A program made the position numbers and the translations under genes. The notes below the pieces were generated by a model. It had not been told where the DNA came from and did no database searches. It was given only the letters and a program-made list of their open reading frames with translations. A stretch of DNA of 64,000 nt from JBHOQX01 sp042408595 (lineage in GTDB: Bacteria > Chloroflexota > Chloroflexia > Chloroflexales > Roseiflexaceae): contig JBHOQX010000115.1 of the NCBI GenBank assembly GCA_042408595.1, positions 37,428 through 101,427 on the forward strand, written 5' to 3'. This document shows positions 43,584 through 51,750 of this stretch, in pieces. Position 1 is the first letter of the stretch; every line of letters starts with the position of its first letter.

Positions 43584-44519
43584 ATGGCATCACACGACGT
43601 CCGGCCGGCCGCGCCCCCACGGGAGCCACCCGCGGCGCGCCCGTTGCCGCTACGGGGGCTGCTGATCGGCGGCGGCGCGGCGCTGCTGGCGCTGATCATC
43701 GCCGTGTTGGCGCTCGGCGGCCCGGCGCAGCGCGCGGGCCTGCCCGGCGGCAGCGTGCTCCTGCTGGCCCCGGCGGCCTTTCTGGCGGGCGTGTTCAGCT
43801 TCCTCTCGCCCTGCACCCTGCCGATCCTGCCGGCCTACTTCGCCTTCACCTTCCAGGCCCGGCGCGAGCGCGTCGTCATGATGACCGTGGCCTTCTTCCT
43901 CGGCCTGGCAACGACCATGGTGCTGCTCGGCGCGAGCGCTACGGCGCTGAGCAAACTGCTCTTCCGCAACCTGGAGCACCTGACTCTGATCGGCGGGCTG
44001 GTGATCATCGCTTTCGGTGTGATGAGCATCCTCGGCAAGGGGTTCGGCGGCGCGAAGCTGCTCGATCGCCCGACCGCCAGCATCGCCGGGTCGTACCTGT
44101 ACGGCGCGACCTTCGCGCTCGGCTGGACGGCCTGTGTCGGCCCGATCCTCGGCGCGCTGCTGACCCTGTTGGTGGCGACGCAGGGCGTGGCGGTGTTCCA
44201 GGGCGCCATCCTGGCGTTCATCTACGCGCTCGGCCTGGGCACGCCGCTCATCCTGGTGGCGACGTTCTTCAGCCGGGTGGGCAAGGGCTCGCGCCTCTGG
44301 CAGATCATGCGCGGGCGCGGGGTGACGCTCAACCTCGGCTTCGCGCAGATCCACACCCACACGACCAGCATCATGAGCGGCGTCCTGCTGATCGTCATGG
44401 GTGCGCTGCTGGCGAGCGGGCAGCTCACCGCACTGAGCCAGTGGAGCACGAGCACTCCCTTGGCGCAGTGGGCGATCAGCCTGGAGCAATGGGTCGAGCG
44501 GATCTTCTTCGGCGGATAG
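43584..44519 (+). CDS. Cytochrome c biogenesis protein CcdA family (transmembrane thiol-disulfide transporter)
   Basis: 311 residues with seven to eight helices. The two functional cysteines are visible: FLSPCTLPILPAYF (about 77) and ALGWTACVGPILGALL (about 190). CcdA passes reducing equivalents across the membrane to extracytoplasmic thioredoxins used in cytochrome c maturation or oxidative protein repair. The N-terminal 25 residues are a Pro/Arg-rich cytoplasmic extension. Loop HTHTTSIMSG between later helices is unusual. No cytochrome maturation genes lie nearby. Confidence 0.9.
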   Translation: MASHDVRPAAPPREPPAARPLPLRGLLIGGGAALLALIIAVLALGGPAQRAGLPGGSVLLLAPAAFLAGVFSFLSPCTLPILPAYFAFTFQARRERVVMMTVAFFLGLATTMVLLGASATALSKLLFRNLEHLTLIGGLVIIAFGVMSILGKGFGGAKLLDRPTASIAGSYLYGATFALGWTACVGPILGALLTLLVATQGVAVFQGAILAFIYALGLGTPLILVATFFSRVGKGSRLWQIMRGRGVTLNLGFAQIHTHTTSIMSGVLLIVMGALLASGQLTALSQWSTSTPLAQWAISLEQWVERIFFGG

Positions 44520-44527
44520 CCAGGGGC

Positions 44528-44545
44528 GCCGCGCTTCGGCGCGGC
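44528..44545 (+). terminator. GC-rich tetraloop hairpin after ccdA
   Basis: GCCGCGC-TTCG-GCGCGGC, a perfect 7-bp stem with a stable TTCG loop, nine bases after the stop codon. There is no T-run, so it may stabilise the 3' end rather than terminate by itself. Confidence 0.5.
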
Positions 44546-44611
44546 ATCGCACCGCGTGGGACCCTCCCTCGCTGGGTTCTCCGTGGTGATCGCTGCAGCA
44601 CGGCGACGGGC

Positions 44612-45058
44612 ATGGGCCGCAGGTCGAAGCGCGCGATCCGCGAGGCGGCGGGATGTATCGCCTACTACCGCGACGAGGGCGGCGCGCTGCGCCTGCTGCT
44701 GATCCGCGACCGGCAGGATGTCTGGACGCTACCGAAGGGCCACTTGCTGCCAGGCGAGTCGGACGCTGCCGCGGCGGCGCGCGAGCTGTTCGAGGAGACG
44801 GGGGTCGCGGGCGAGCTCGGCCCGGCAGTCGGGCAGATCGAGTACCCCGTGGTTCGCTGCGGCGTGCCCTGCACCAAGCGCGTGCGGTTTTTCCTGCTGC
44901 GGGCCGACTCGCCGGCGCTCATGCCGGACCCGGAAGAGGTACGCACGGCGGTCTGGCTCGCGCCGGATGAGGCGCTGGCACGCGTCGGCTACCCGCTGGT
45001 GCGCCAGGTGCTCGCGGCGGCGCTGGCGCTGCTCGGCGCGAGTGCTGCGTATCGTTGA
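44612..45058 (+). CDS. NUDIX hydrolase
   Basis: 148 residues with a complete Nudix box, GHLLPGESDAAAAARELFEE then TGV (G-x5-E-x7-RE-x2-EE-x-GV). The N-terminal AAGCIAYYRDEGGALRLLLI and WTLPKGHL resemble the Ap4A hydrolase/NTP pyrophosphatase subgroup. It hydrolyses a nucleoside diphosphate linked to another moiety; substrate open. The ATG at 44612 is used because the longer frame upstream is antisense-like shadow of ccdA. Confidence 0.92.
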   Translation: MGRRSKRAIREAAGCIAYYRDEGGALRLLLIRDRQDVWTLPKGHLLPGESDAAAAARELFEETGVAGELGPAVGQIEYPVVRCGVPCTKRVRFFLLRADSPALMPDPEEVRTAVWLAPDEALARVGYPLVRQVLAAALALLGASAAYR

Positions 45059-45103
45059 GCCTTCAGCGTGATGTGGTCAGCGCCGACCGCTACGGTGATG
45101 GGA

Positions 45104-45682
45104 TCAGCGTCTCGCATCCGCCGCCGGGTCGATCCGCGGCAGGACGATCCCCTGCTGGCCCTGGTACTTGCCCGCCTTGTCGGCGTACGAAACCTCGCAC
45201 ACCTCATCCCCCTCGAAGAACAGCACCTGGCCGATCCCCTCCTCGGCATAGATCCGCGCCGGAAGCGGCGTGGTGTTGGAGATCTCGATCGTCACGTGCC
45301 CTTCCCATCCGGGCTCCAGCGGCGTGATGTTGATGATGATGCCGCAGCGCGCATAGGTCGATTTGCCGATCACCAGGCAGGCGACCGTGCGCGGGATGCG
45401 GAAGTGCTCGACCGAGCGGGCGAGCGCGAACGAGTTCGGCGGGATGTCGCAGTAATCGGCGGTGATATCGACAAACGAGCGCGGGTCGAAATGCTTGGGA
45501 TCGACAATCGTGTTGTAGACGTTGGTGAAGACCTTGAATTCGCGCGAGACGCGCATATCGTAGCCGTAGGATGACAGGCCATAGGAGATGATCCCGTTGC
45601 GCACCTGGCGCTCGACGAACGGTTCGATCATCCCCTCCTCCAGCGCCATGCGCCGGATCCAGCGGTCGGCCTTGATGGACAT
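45104..45682 (-). CDS. dcd: dCTP deaminase
   Basis: 192 residues. SYGLSSYGYDMRVSREFKVF is the conserved N-terminal block; IPRTVACLVIGKSTYARCGI and PLEPGWEGHVTIEISN hold the nucleotide-binding and catalytic glutamate regions; YQGQQG near the end closes over the substrate. It deaminates dCTP to dUTP for thymidylate synthesis. AAGGAG lies before the ATG and a TATAAT box is at 45724-45719. Confidence 0.95.
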   Translation of the reverse strand: MSIKADRWIRRMALEEGMIEPFVERQVRNGIISYGLSSYGYDMRVSREFKVFTNVYNTIVDPKHFDPRSFVDITADYCDIPPNSFALARSVEHFRIPRTVACLVIGKSTYARCGIIINITPLEPGWEGHVTIEISNTTPLPARIYAEEGIGQVLFFEGDEVCEVSYADKAGKYQGQQGIVLPRIDPAADARR

Positions 45683-45718
45683 AGCGGCTCCTTCGGGTGC
45701 AGCGGTTCGGTCGGGCGG

Positions 45719-45724
45719 ATTATA
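45719..45724 (-). promoter_or_regulatory. -10 box of the dcd promoter
   Basis: TATAAT on the minus strand, 36 bases before the dcd start codon. The -35 region is poor. Confidence 0.5.
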
Positions 45725-45780
45725 GCACCCGCCGCGCGACCGCTGATCGTAGGCGGACGACGCGCGGCCGCGTGCAGAGG

Positions 45781-45811
45781 CGACGGACGGCCGCCTGACA
45801 GCCGTCCGTCG
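45781..45811 (-). terminator. Strong hairpin between the DUF421 remnant and dcd
   Basis: CGACGGACGGC (45781-45791) and GCCGTCCGTCG (45801-45811) form a perfect 11-bp stem with a nine-base loop. No T-run on either strand. Confidence 0.5.
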
Positions 45812-45906
45812 TCATGCCGCCGCTCCTGGGCTACGCTGTGCGTCCGTCACCCGATGGACTGCTGCTTGTTGCGCGGCCGGCCGTGCTACTCCGGCCCGCC
45901 ATGCTT

Positions 45907-46394
45907 CTAGATCACGCTCAGTTGCCCGTCCCCCTCCAGGTAGGCCCGCATGACCTGCGTCAGATCGGCGACGCCCCGCTCCCGGAGCAGGCCGAGCAGT
46001 TCTTCCTTGATCAGCAGCTCCCGGCGCATGTTGTGGCGCTGAAGCGTGCCGGCCACCACCAGCGGCAGCGGCGCGGGCCGCACCAGCCGGCGGACCCACG
46101 GCACGTGAAACGCCAGCCCATCTAGTGCGTCGTCCAGCCGATGATCGTCGCGACCAGGAGGAGGCCGTCGGTGATCGGGTTATATTGGGCTGACATTGCG
46201 TTCTGCGCGGCGTCGGCGCTCCGCACGATCTGCAGCAGGTCGGTCAGGCTGACAGTGCCGGATTCGCGCTTGAGGACGAAGCGCAGCATCAGAAACAGCG
46301 CCAGCTAGACACGCGTGCCGCGCAGGAAGATCTGCAGAACCGGCGTGTCGAGCGAAAACATGCCGGCTCCATCGGCGCCGAAGATCGCCTCTAT
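45907..46394 (-). pseudogene. Decayed DUF421 (YetF-like) membrane protein gene
   Basis: The pieces of a DUF421 protein are visible in order on the minus strand: EAIFGADGAGMFSLDTPVLQ, IFLRGTRV, then a TAG (46305-46307) where a tyrosine is expected, LALFLMLRFVLKRESGTVSL, TDGLLLVATIIGWT, a frame change near 46127, then LAFHVPWVRRLVRPAPLPLV and the C-terminal domain LIKEELLGLLRERGVADL to YLEGDGQLSVI. The start codon appears to be ATA (46394-46392) behind a good GAGGAGG ribosome site. Three lesions make it a pseudogene. Confidence 0.85.
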
Positions 46395-46435
46395 ATCGTT
46401 CCTCCTCTCGAGCGGGCCGGGCGTGCCAGATCGTC

Positions 46436-47494
46436 CTAGCGGGTCGTCCGTGTCAACGAGGCGGCGCCGTTGCCGGCCCATCTCGTAGCCCGCGGCTCGG
46501 AACGCTCCCAGAAACGCTCCAGCGCGGCGGCCACGGCGTCCGGCTGCTCCCAGTGGGCCATTTCGCGCGCGGGGGCGATGCGGGCCGTTTCCCAATGCGG
46601 GTGGCGCGCCACGAAGCCAGGCAGCTCGTCGAAGCTAACGAACGATGCTGTGTCGTACAGTACGAGCGCCGGCTGCGGTAGCGCGGCATACACCGTCTCG
46701 CGAATGTCCGGCGAGAAGAGCGCACCGCTGATGAAATACAATGGCGCAAAACGCGCGCCGGGCTGGTGCGTCGTCAGATAGTCGTACTCCAGCAGATCGC
46801 GCGGCACCGGGCCGGCGAACGACTGCTTGAGGAAAAAGGAGATAATCGGCTTCGTCACCAGCAGGTCGTAGAGCGCCTGCGCCCAGAGTGGAAACGACAG
46901 CACGCGGTGCGCCCGGGAGACCGCCCGCGGCCGGTTGGAGCGGGCCTGAGTCGCGGCGGGGCGCCGCGCGAAGCCGGTCGGCGAGATCAGCGCCAGCGAG
47001 GCCACCAACTCTGGCCGGCGCAGCGCCGCCCGCGCCGCGAACTCGCCGCCGAGCGACAGGGCAACGACATCGGCCGGCCCGTCGGCCGCGGCGATCTCCA
47101 GAACGCGGATGACCGCAGCGGTGTACAGGTCGGGCGAGTAGACGCGGTCGGAGCGCTCTGAAAAGCCGAACCCGGGCAAGTCCGGCACGAAGACCGGCCG
47201 CCGCCCGCGGTAGCGCTCGAAGATCGGGCGCATCTCATACGCCGACGCGCCGGCGTTGATGCTGTGGATCAACACCAGCGGCCGGCCCGCACCGCCGCGG
47301 TCGATATAGAAAGACACCCGCCCGGTCTCCGGCCCGCTCAACTCTTCACGGGTCGCCGGAAGCGCGGGCGGCAGTGGGAGGTGATGGTTGACGAACAGGG
47401 CGCTATAGGCCAGCCAGCCGAGGGGCGCGGCCAGCGCTGCCGCGCCGACCGTCCGGGCCAGGCGTGCTGCCTGCGTGTATGTCGAGCGATTCAT
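46436..47494 (-). CDS. Alpha/beta hydrolase
   Basis: 352 residues. An N-terminal hydrophobic helix (ARTVGAAALAAPLGWLAYSA) suggests membrane anchoring or export. The hydrolase core has the oxyanion strand PLVLIHSINAGASAYEMRP, VFVPDLPGFGFSERSDRVYS and the nucleophile elbow VVALSLGGEFAAR (Ser in S-L-G-G). The catalytic His is likely in EMAHWEQPDAV near the C-terminus. ATG at 47494 is preceded by AAGGAAAG. Substrate unknown. R1 repeat copy c lies just upstream. Confidence 0.88.
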   Translation of the reverse strand: MNRSTYTQAARLARTVGAAALAAPLGWLAYSALFVNHHLPLPPALPATREELSGPETGRVSFYIDRGGAGRPLVLIHSINAGASAYEMRPIFERYRGRRPVFVPDLPGFGFSERSDRVYSPDLYTAAVIRVLEIAAADGPADVVALSLGGEFAARAALRRPELVASLALISPTGFARRPAATQARSNRPRAVSRAHRVLSFPLWAQALYDLLVTKPIISFFLKQSFAGPVPRDLLEYDYLTTHQPGARFAPLYFISGALFSPDIRETVYAALPQPALVLYDTASFVSFDELPGFVARHPHWETARIAPAREMAHWEQPDAVAAALERFWERSEPRATRWAGNGAASLTRTTR

Positions 47495-47512
47495 CAATCT
47501 TTCCTTGTGCAT

Positions 47513-47570
47513 AAGAAGCTGTTGAAGCGGGGCGGTTCGACGGGCTTCGCCCCTCCAAGATCTCATGGTT
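47513..47570 (-). repeat. Dispersed intergenic repeat R1, copy c
   Basis: On the minus strand AACCATGAGATCTTGGAGG, GCCCG, ACCGCCCC and CAGCTTCT occur in the same order as in copies a and b. The 15-base string CGCGTACGTCCTGTG at 47648-47662 recurs at 57920-57934. Confidence 0.6.
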
Positions 47571-47737
47571 GGCGCGCAGACGCGTGCCGCAGCGCGCACG
47601 AGCGCGCTCGAACAGAACTGCGTGGACACCTACCACGATGCGGGGACCGCGTACGTCCTGTGATCGGAGTGTTGCCTTCGGGCGGTAAGCGGCGCCTCCA
47701 CGGCGGCCCTAGCAAATTGGCAGCTCCCTTTCGGACA

Positions 47738-47788
47738 CAAGAAGCAGGAAACGTGCCAGGGGGAGGGAGCGGTTTGGCACGCTTCTTG
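47738..47788. other. Bulged hairpin upstream of the ABC-2 exporter operon
   Basis: CAAGAAGC (47738-47745) pairs with GCTTCTTG (47781-47788), and GTGCCA (47753-47758) with TGGCAC (47775-47780), leaving a seven-base bulge on one side and a GGGGGAGGGAGCGGTT loop. It lies 170 bases before the operon. The rest of 47495-47957 holds the R1 repeat and no gene I can support. Confidence 0.45.
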
Positions 47789-47957
47789 CTCATGCGCGTT
47801 TGACGTGTTTGCAATACCGCGCGATGAGGCGCTTTGGATGTCTGCGTAGGGTCCGTTCTTCCAACGGGCGACCCGTCAACCGGGCCGGTGTGCGCCTCGT
47901 ATCCCGGCGCTGCAAGCAGGTCTTCATGAGCCTTCTACGCACCACAGCAGGACACCG

Positions 47958-48923
47958 ATGCAATCCCAGCCCGAAGTCATTGACGCCCGGCATGTCGAAC
48001 TCACCTTCGGCGGCGGAGCAGGCGTCCACGACCTGACACTCCAGGTGCCCGCCGGCACGATCTTCGGCTTGATCGGCCCGAGCGGCTCGGGCAAGACCAC
48101 GTCGGTGCGCCTGCTCACCGGCATCCTCACCCCCCAACAGGGCGAGCTCCGGGTGCTTGGCGCCCAGCCGAGCCGGTTTCGCGCCCGCATCCGCGAGCGC
48201 ATCGGCTACATGCCCCAGCTCTTTACCCTCTACCCAAACCTGACCGTCTGGGAGAATCTGAGTTTTGTCGCCTCGCTGTATGGGCTCGGCTATTTCAGGC
48301 GGCGCGCCCGGATGACCGAACTACTCGCGTTCGTCGAACTGGACGACGCGCGCAAACGCCTGGGCAGCCAGCTCTCCGGCGGCATGCAGCGCCGCCTCTC
48401 GCTGGCCTGCTCACTCGTCCACGACCCGGAACTGCTGTTCGCCGACGAACCCACAGCCGGAATCGACCCGGTGCTGCGCGGCAAGTTCTGGGAGTACTTC
48501 CGCGCTCTGCGCGACGCCGGGCACACGCTGTTCGTCACCACCCAATACGTTGGCGAAGCGGCCTACTGCGATCTGGTGGGCGTGATGCGCGACGGGCGGC
48601 TGATCCACATGGATACGCCCGATGGCCTGCGCCGCACCGCGCTCGGCGGCGAGGTCATCAAGCTGGTGGTCGGGGCGGGCCAGACGCACGAGGCTGCGCG
48701 CCGGCTCATGGTGCTCGACCCGGTGAACGAGGTGCGCCGCTCGCCCCGCCAGGCGGAGTTGCTGTATATCTATTGCGACGACGCGGGCGAGACGCTGCCG
48801 CTGATTTTTACCGCGCTGGACAGCGACTCCGGCATCACGGTGACATCGGCGGAGCAGTTCATGCCACCGTTCGACGATATCTTCATCACCCTTATGGAGC
48901 GGGCGGAGGACCATCATGCGTAA
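47958..48923 (+). CDS. ABC-2 type exporter ATP-binding protein
   Basis: 321 residues. Walker A GPSGSGKTT (about 34-42), signature LSGGMQRR, Walker B LLFADEP and H-loop VTTQYVGEA (Gln in place of the usual His). The C-terminal 90 residues (VVGAGQTHEAARRLMVLDPV) are the DrrA-like extension. It pairs with the large permease whose start overlaps its last eight bases. Substrate is unknown; drug, polysaccharide or lipid export are typical for the family. Confidence 0.92.
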   Translation: MQSQPEVIDARHVELTFGGGAGVHDLTLQVPAGTIFGLIGPSGSGKTTSVRLLTGILTPQQGELRVLGAQPSRFRARIRERIGYMPQLFTLYPNLTVWENLSFVASLYGLGYFRRRARMTELLAFVELDDARKRLGSQLSGGMQRRLSLACSLVHDPELLFADEPTAGIDPVLRGKFWEYFRALRDAGHTLFVTTQYVGEAAYCDLVGVMRDGRLIHMDTPDGLRRTALGGEVIKLVVGAGQTHEAARRLMVLDPVNEVRRSPRQAELLYIYCDDAGETLPLIFTALDSDSGITVTSAEQFMPPFDDIFITLMERAEDHHA

Positions 48924-50388
48924 GCCGCTGGTTCGCCTGCTCGCGTTCACCGCCAAAGAGATCAACGAGGTGCGCCGGCAGCCGCGCCTGGTGCTGAGCC
49001 TGGTGTTCGGGCCATTCCTGATCCTGTTGCTGTTCGGCATCGGCTACCAGGGCAGCCAGCCGCAACTGCGCACCGCGCTGGTCCTGCCGCCTGGCGGCGT
49101 GCAGGGGCTGAATGTCGAGGCGCTCCAAAAGATGATCGGCGCCAACTTTCAACTGGTGAGCGCCGACCTGTCGCGCGAGCAGGCGCTGGCGCAGCTCGCC
49201 GCCGACCAGCTCGACGTGGTGCAGATCCTCCCGGCGGACATCGAAGGTCGGGCGCTGCGCGGCGAGCCTTCCGAGATCGAGTTCACGTACAATGAGATCA
49301 ATCCGCTCAACCAGCGCTGGATCGAATACCTGGCATATGCCGAAGTGACCGAGGTGAACCGGGCGATCCTGCTGCGCGCCGCGACCGCGCTCCAGCAGGA
49401 GGCGGCCCGCACCAGCCAGCAGCTCGCCCAGGCACGACAGCAGCTCGACGCGCTCTCCAGTGGCACGGCCGGCGCGGGCCCGGCGCAACTGCGGGCCACC
49501 CTCCAGCGGCTGCGGGCCGCGGCTGCCGCGCTGGCGCTCAGCCCGCTGCTGGCACAGGCCGCTGGCGGCGACGCGGCGCAGGCCCGCCGGGACCTCGAAC
49601 AGCTCCAGCGCGATGCCGAGGTGCTCGACCAAACCGCCGCCAGCGGCCAGCTCAACCCGCAGCACCTGCGCGCCATGCGCGACCGAATCGCCCGCCTGGA
49701 GGAGACGACCCGCACGCTGAGCGCCGTGCCGCCGGACGTGATCGTCTCCCCGGTACGGCAGAATTACGAGAACTTGAGCCGCACCTCGTACGATCTGGTG
49801 ACGTTCTACACGCCGGGTGTCATGGCGCTGCTCATCCAGCACATCGCCGTCACGCTCGGCGCGCTCTCGCTAGTGCGCGAGCGGGCGCTCGGCGCGACCG
49901 AGATTTTTCGCGTCGCCCCGGTGAGCATCGCGCAGATCATCACCGGCAAGTATCTGGCGTATACGATCTTTATCGGCGTGATGGCCGCGGCGCTGGCCGC
50001 CCTGCTGCCGCTGCTCGGCGTGCCGTTCCTGGGCAGCGCATCGGCGTTCGCCGGGCTGGTCGCGCTGCTAATCGTCGCGTCGCTCGGCATCGGCTTCCTG
50101 ATCTCGGCGGTGTCGAAATCCGACAGCCAGTCGATCCAGCTTTCGATGCTGGTGCTGCTGCTGTCGATCTTTTTCAGCGGCTTCTTCCTGCCGCTGGAAA
50201 ACTTCAGCGCGCCAGTGCGCGCCGTCGGGTATCTGCTGCCGATCACCCATGGTATCATCGGCCTCCAGGCGCTGATGCTGCGCGGTATCCCGCCCGTGGA
50301 GACGGTCTGGCTCGCGCTCGGCGCGATCGCGCTGATCACCTTCGGGCTGACACTGGTGCTGGCGCGGCGTAATCTCAAGCGGGCGTAA
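48916..50388 (+). CDS. ABC-2 type exporter permease with long extracytoplasmic coiled region
   Basis: 490 residues. One helix (LVFGPFLILLLFGIGYQG) near the N-terminus, then a loop of about 250 residues including a Gln/Ala-rich probable coiled coil (QQEAARTSQQLAQARQQLDA), and five to six C-terminal helices (ABC2_membrane_3 layout, with ATEIFRVAPVSIAQIITGKY). The layout resembles YhgE/YbhR-type exporters. It is translationally coupled to its ATPase and followed by the AI-2E permeases after a 100-base gap. Confidence 0.9.
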   Translation: MRKPLVRLLAFTAKEINEVRRQPRLVLSLVFGPFLILLLFGIGYQGSQPQLRTALVLPPGGVQGLNVEALQKMIGANFQLVSADLSREQALAQLAADQLDVVQILPADIEGRALRGEPSEIEFTYNEINPLNQRWIEYLAYAEVTEVNRAILLRAATALQQEAARTSQQLAQARQQLDALSSGTAGAGPAQLRATLQRLRAAAAALALSPLLAQAAGGDAAQARRDLEQLQRDAEVLDQTAASGQLNPQHLRAMRDRIARLEETTRTLSAVPPDVIVSPVRQNYENLSRTSYDLVTFYTPGVMALLIQHIAVTLGALSLVRERALGATEIFRVAPVSIAQIITGKYLAYTIFIGVMAAALAALLPLLGVPFLGSASAFAGLVALLIVASLGIGFLISAVSKSDSQSIQLSMLVLLLSIFFSGFFLPLENFSAPVRAVGYLLPITHGIIGLQALMLRGIPPVETVWLALGAIALITFGLTLVLARRNLKRA

Positions 50389-50490
50389 CGCGGCGTCGCG
50401 ACGGCGGTAGACGGTTGATTGTCAGGCGAACGCCTTGCGCCCAACCATAAGTGATCAGCAGGCATCCGCGATTCATCATGTATCACTCCC

Positions 50491-51750
50491 ATGTGCCTTC
50501 CGCCCCGATCAACCGTACCTGAGTGGTGGCGCAACCTGCGGCTGCGCGATGTCGCGCGCGGCACGGTCGTCGTGCTGCTGGTGGCCGCGGCGTTCGCGCT
50601 CGGCCTGGCGATCCGCAACGTCCTCACGGCCGTCGCGTTCGGCCTGCTGCTGGCCACCGCGCTCGAGCCGGTGATGCACCGCCTGCGCTTCGGCGTGGCC
50701 CCGCGCTTCCTGGCGGCCAGCGTCGCCGTCGGCCTGCTGGTGCTGCTGGCGATCGGCAGCGCCGTGCTGATCGTGCCCCTGATTGTCGAGCAAGCCAACA
50801 CGCTCACCACACGACTGCCGGAGATCTACGGTGCGATCCGGCAGCAACTCCTCGACTCGCCGTACCGCATCCTGCGGCAACTTGGTACAGGGATGCGCTC
50901 GCCGGCAGGGGCCAGCGTGCCGCCGCTCGACGAGCTATTCGCCGAGGGCGCGGCCTGGCTGCCGACGATCGGCAACGCGCTGTTCTTCATCGTCAGTACG
51001 CTGCTCTTCACCTACTACTGGCTGCTCTACAGCGAGCGGACGATCAGCGGGCTGCTGCTGCTGCTGCCGGCCGAGCGCCGCGCGCCGGCCCGCGTCCTCT
51101 GGGAGCAAATCGAGGAGCGGGTCGGCGCATTCGTGCGCGGCCAGGCGATCCTCGGACTGACCGTCGCGATCTGTTCGCTCATGGCCTACTGGCTGATCGG
51201 CGTGCCCTACCCGCTGCTGCTGGCGCTCGTCGCCGGGTTGCTCGAGATCGTGCCGTTCATCGGGCCGATCATCACCGCCGCGCTCGCCACGGCGCTCGGG
51301 TTCAGCGTCGCGCCGGGGCTGGGGCTGGCGGCGCTAGCGGCAGGCGTCGTCATTCAGCAACTCGAGAGCATCCTGCTCGCGCCGCGGATCATGGACAAGG
51401 CGGTCGGGGTGACGCCGGTTGTGTCGCTGCTGGCGTTTGTCGGCTTCACCGCGCTGATCGGCCCGGTCGGCGGCCTGCTGGCGATCCCGCTGGCGGCGGC
51501 GGGCCAGGTGTTGTTCGGCGCCTGGGTGAGCTACCGCGCGGCGCAGAGCGTCAGCGAGCAGGTGCAGGGGCGCGGCCGGGCCGACCGGCTGCGCTACGAG
51601 GCCGCCGCGCTGGCGGCGGACATGGCGGGGCGGCTGCGGCAGCCGACCGACGCGGCGATGAACCTGTCCAACGACAGCGAAGAAGCGCTGGCGGCGGTCG
51701 TCGCCGAGCTGCAGGCGCTGCTCGGCGCCGCCGAGGAGGGCGAGCGATGA
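50491..51750 (+). CDS. AI-2E family transporter, first copy
   Basis: 419 residues with seven to eight helices in the AI-2E (UPF0118/TqsA/PerM) arrangement: VVVLLVAAAFALGLAIRNVL, an amphipathic segment EQANTLTTRLPEIYGAIRQQ, GLTVAICSLMAYWLIGVPYP, LLEIVPFIGPIITAALATAL and the IQQLESILLAPRIMDKAVGV motif. Members include an autoinducer-2 exporter and Na+/H+ antiporters, so substrate cannot be fixed. The C-terminal 75 residues are a soluble tail. The next gene begins in an ATGA overlap. Confidence 0.9.
   Translation: MCLPPRSTVPEWWRNLRLRDVARGTVVVLLVAAAFALGLAIRNVLTAVAFGLLLATALEPVMHRLRFGVAPRFLAASVAVGLLVLLAIGSAVLIVPLIVEQANTLTTRLPEIYGAIRQQLLDSPYRILRQLGTGMRSPAGASVPPLDELFAEGAAWLPTIGNALFFIVSTLLFTYYWLLYSERTISGLLLLLPAERRAPARVLWEQIEERVGAFVRGQAILGLTVAICSLMAYWLIGVPYPLLLALVAGLLEIVPFIGPIITAALATALGFSVAPGLGLAALAAGVVIQQLESILLAPRIMDKAVGVTPVVSLLAFVGFTALIGPVGGLLAIPLAAAGQVLFGAWVSYRAAQSVSEQVQGRGRADRLRYEAAALAADMAGRLRQPTDAAMNLSNDSEEALAAVVAELQALLGAAEEGER

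Noticed and set aside
47563..47814. Small open frames in the 47.5-47.95 kb gap
   Set aside because: They are short, Arg/Pro-rich and overlap repeat R1 and the bulged hairpin; no ribosome site or conserved motif was seen.
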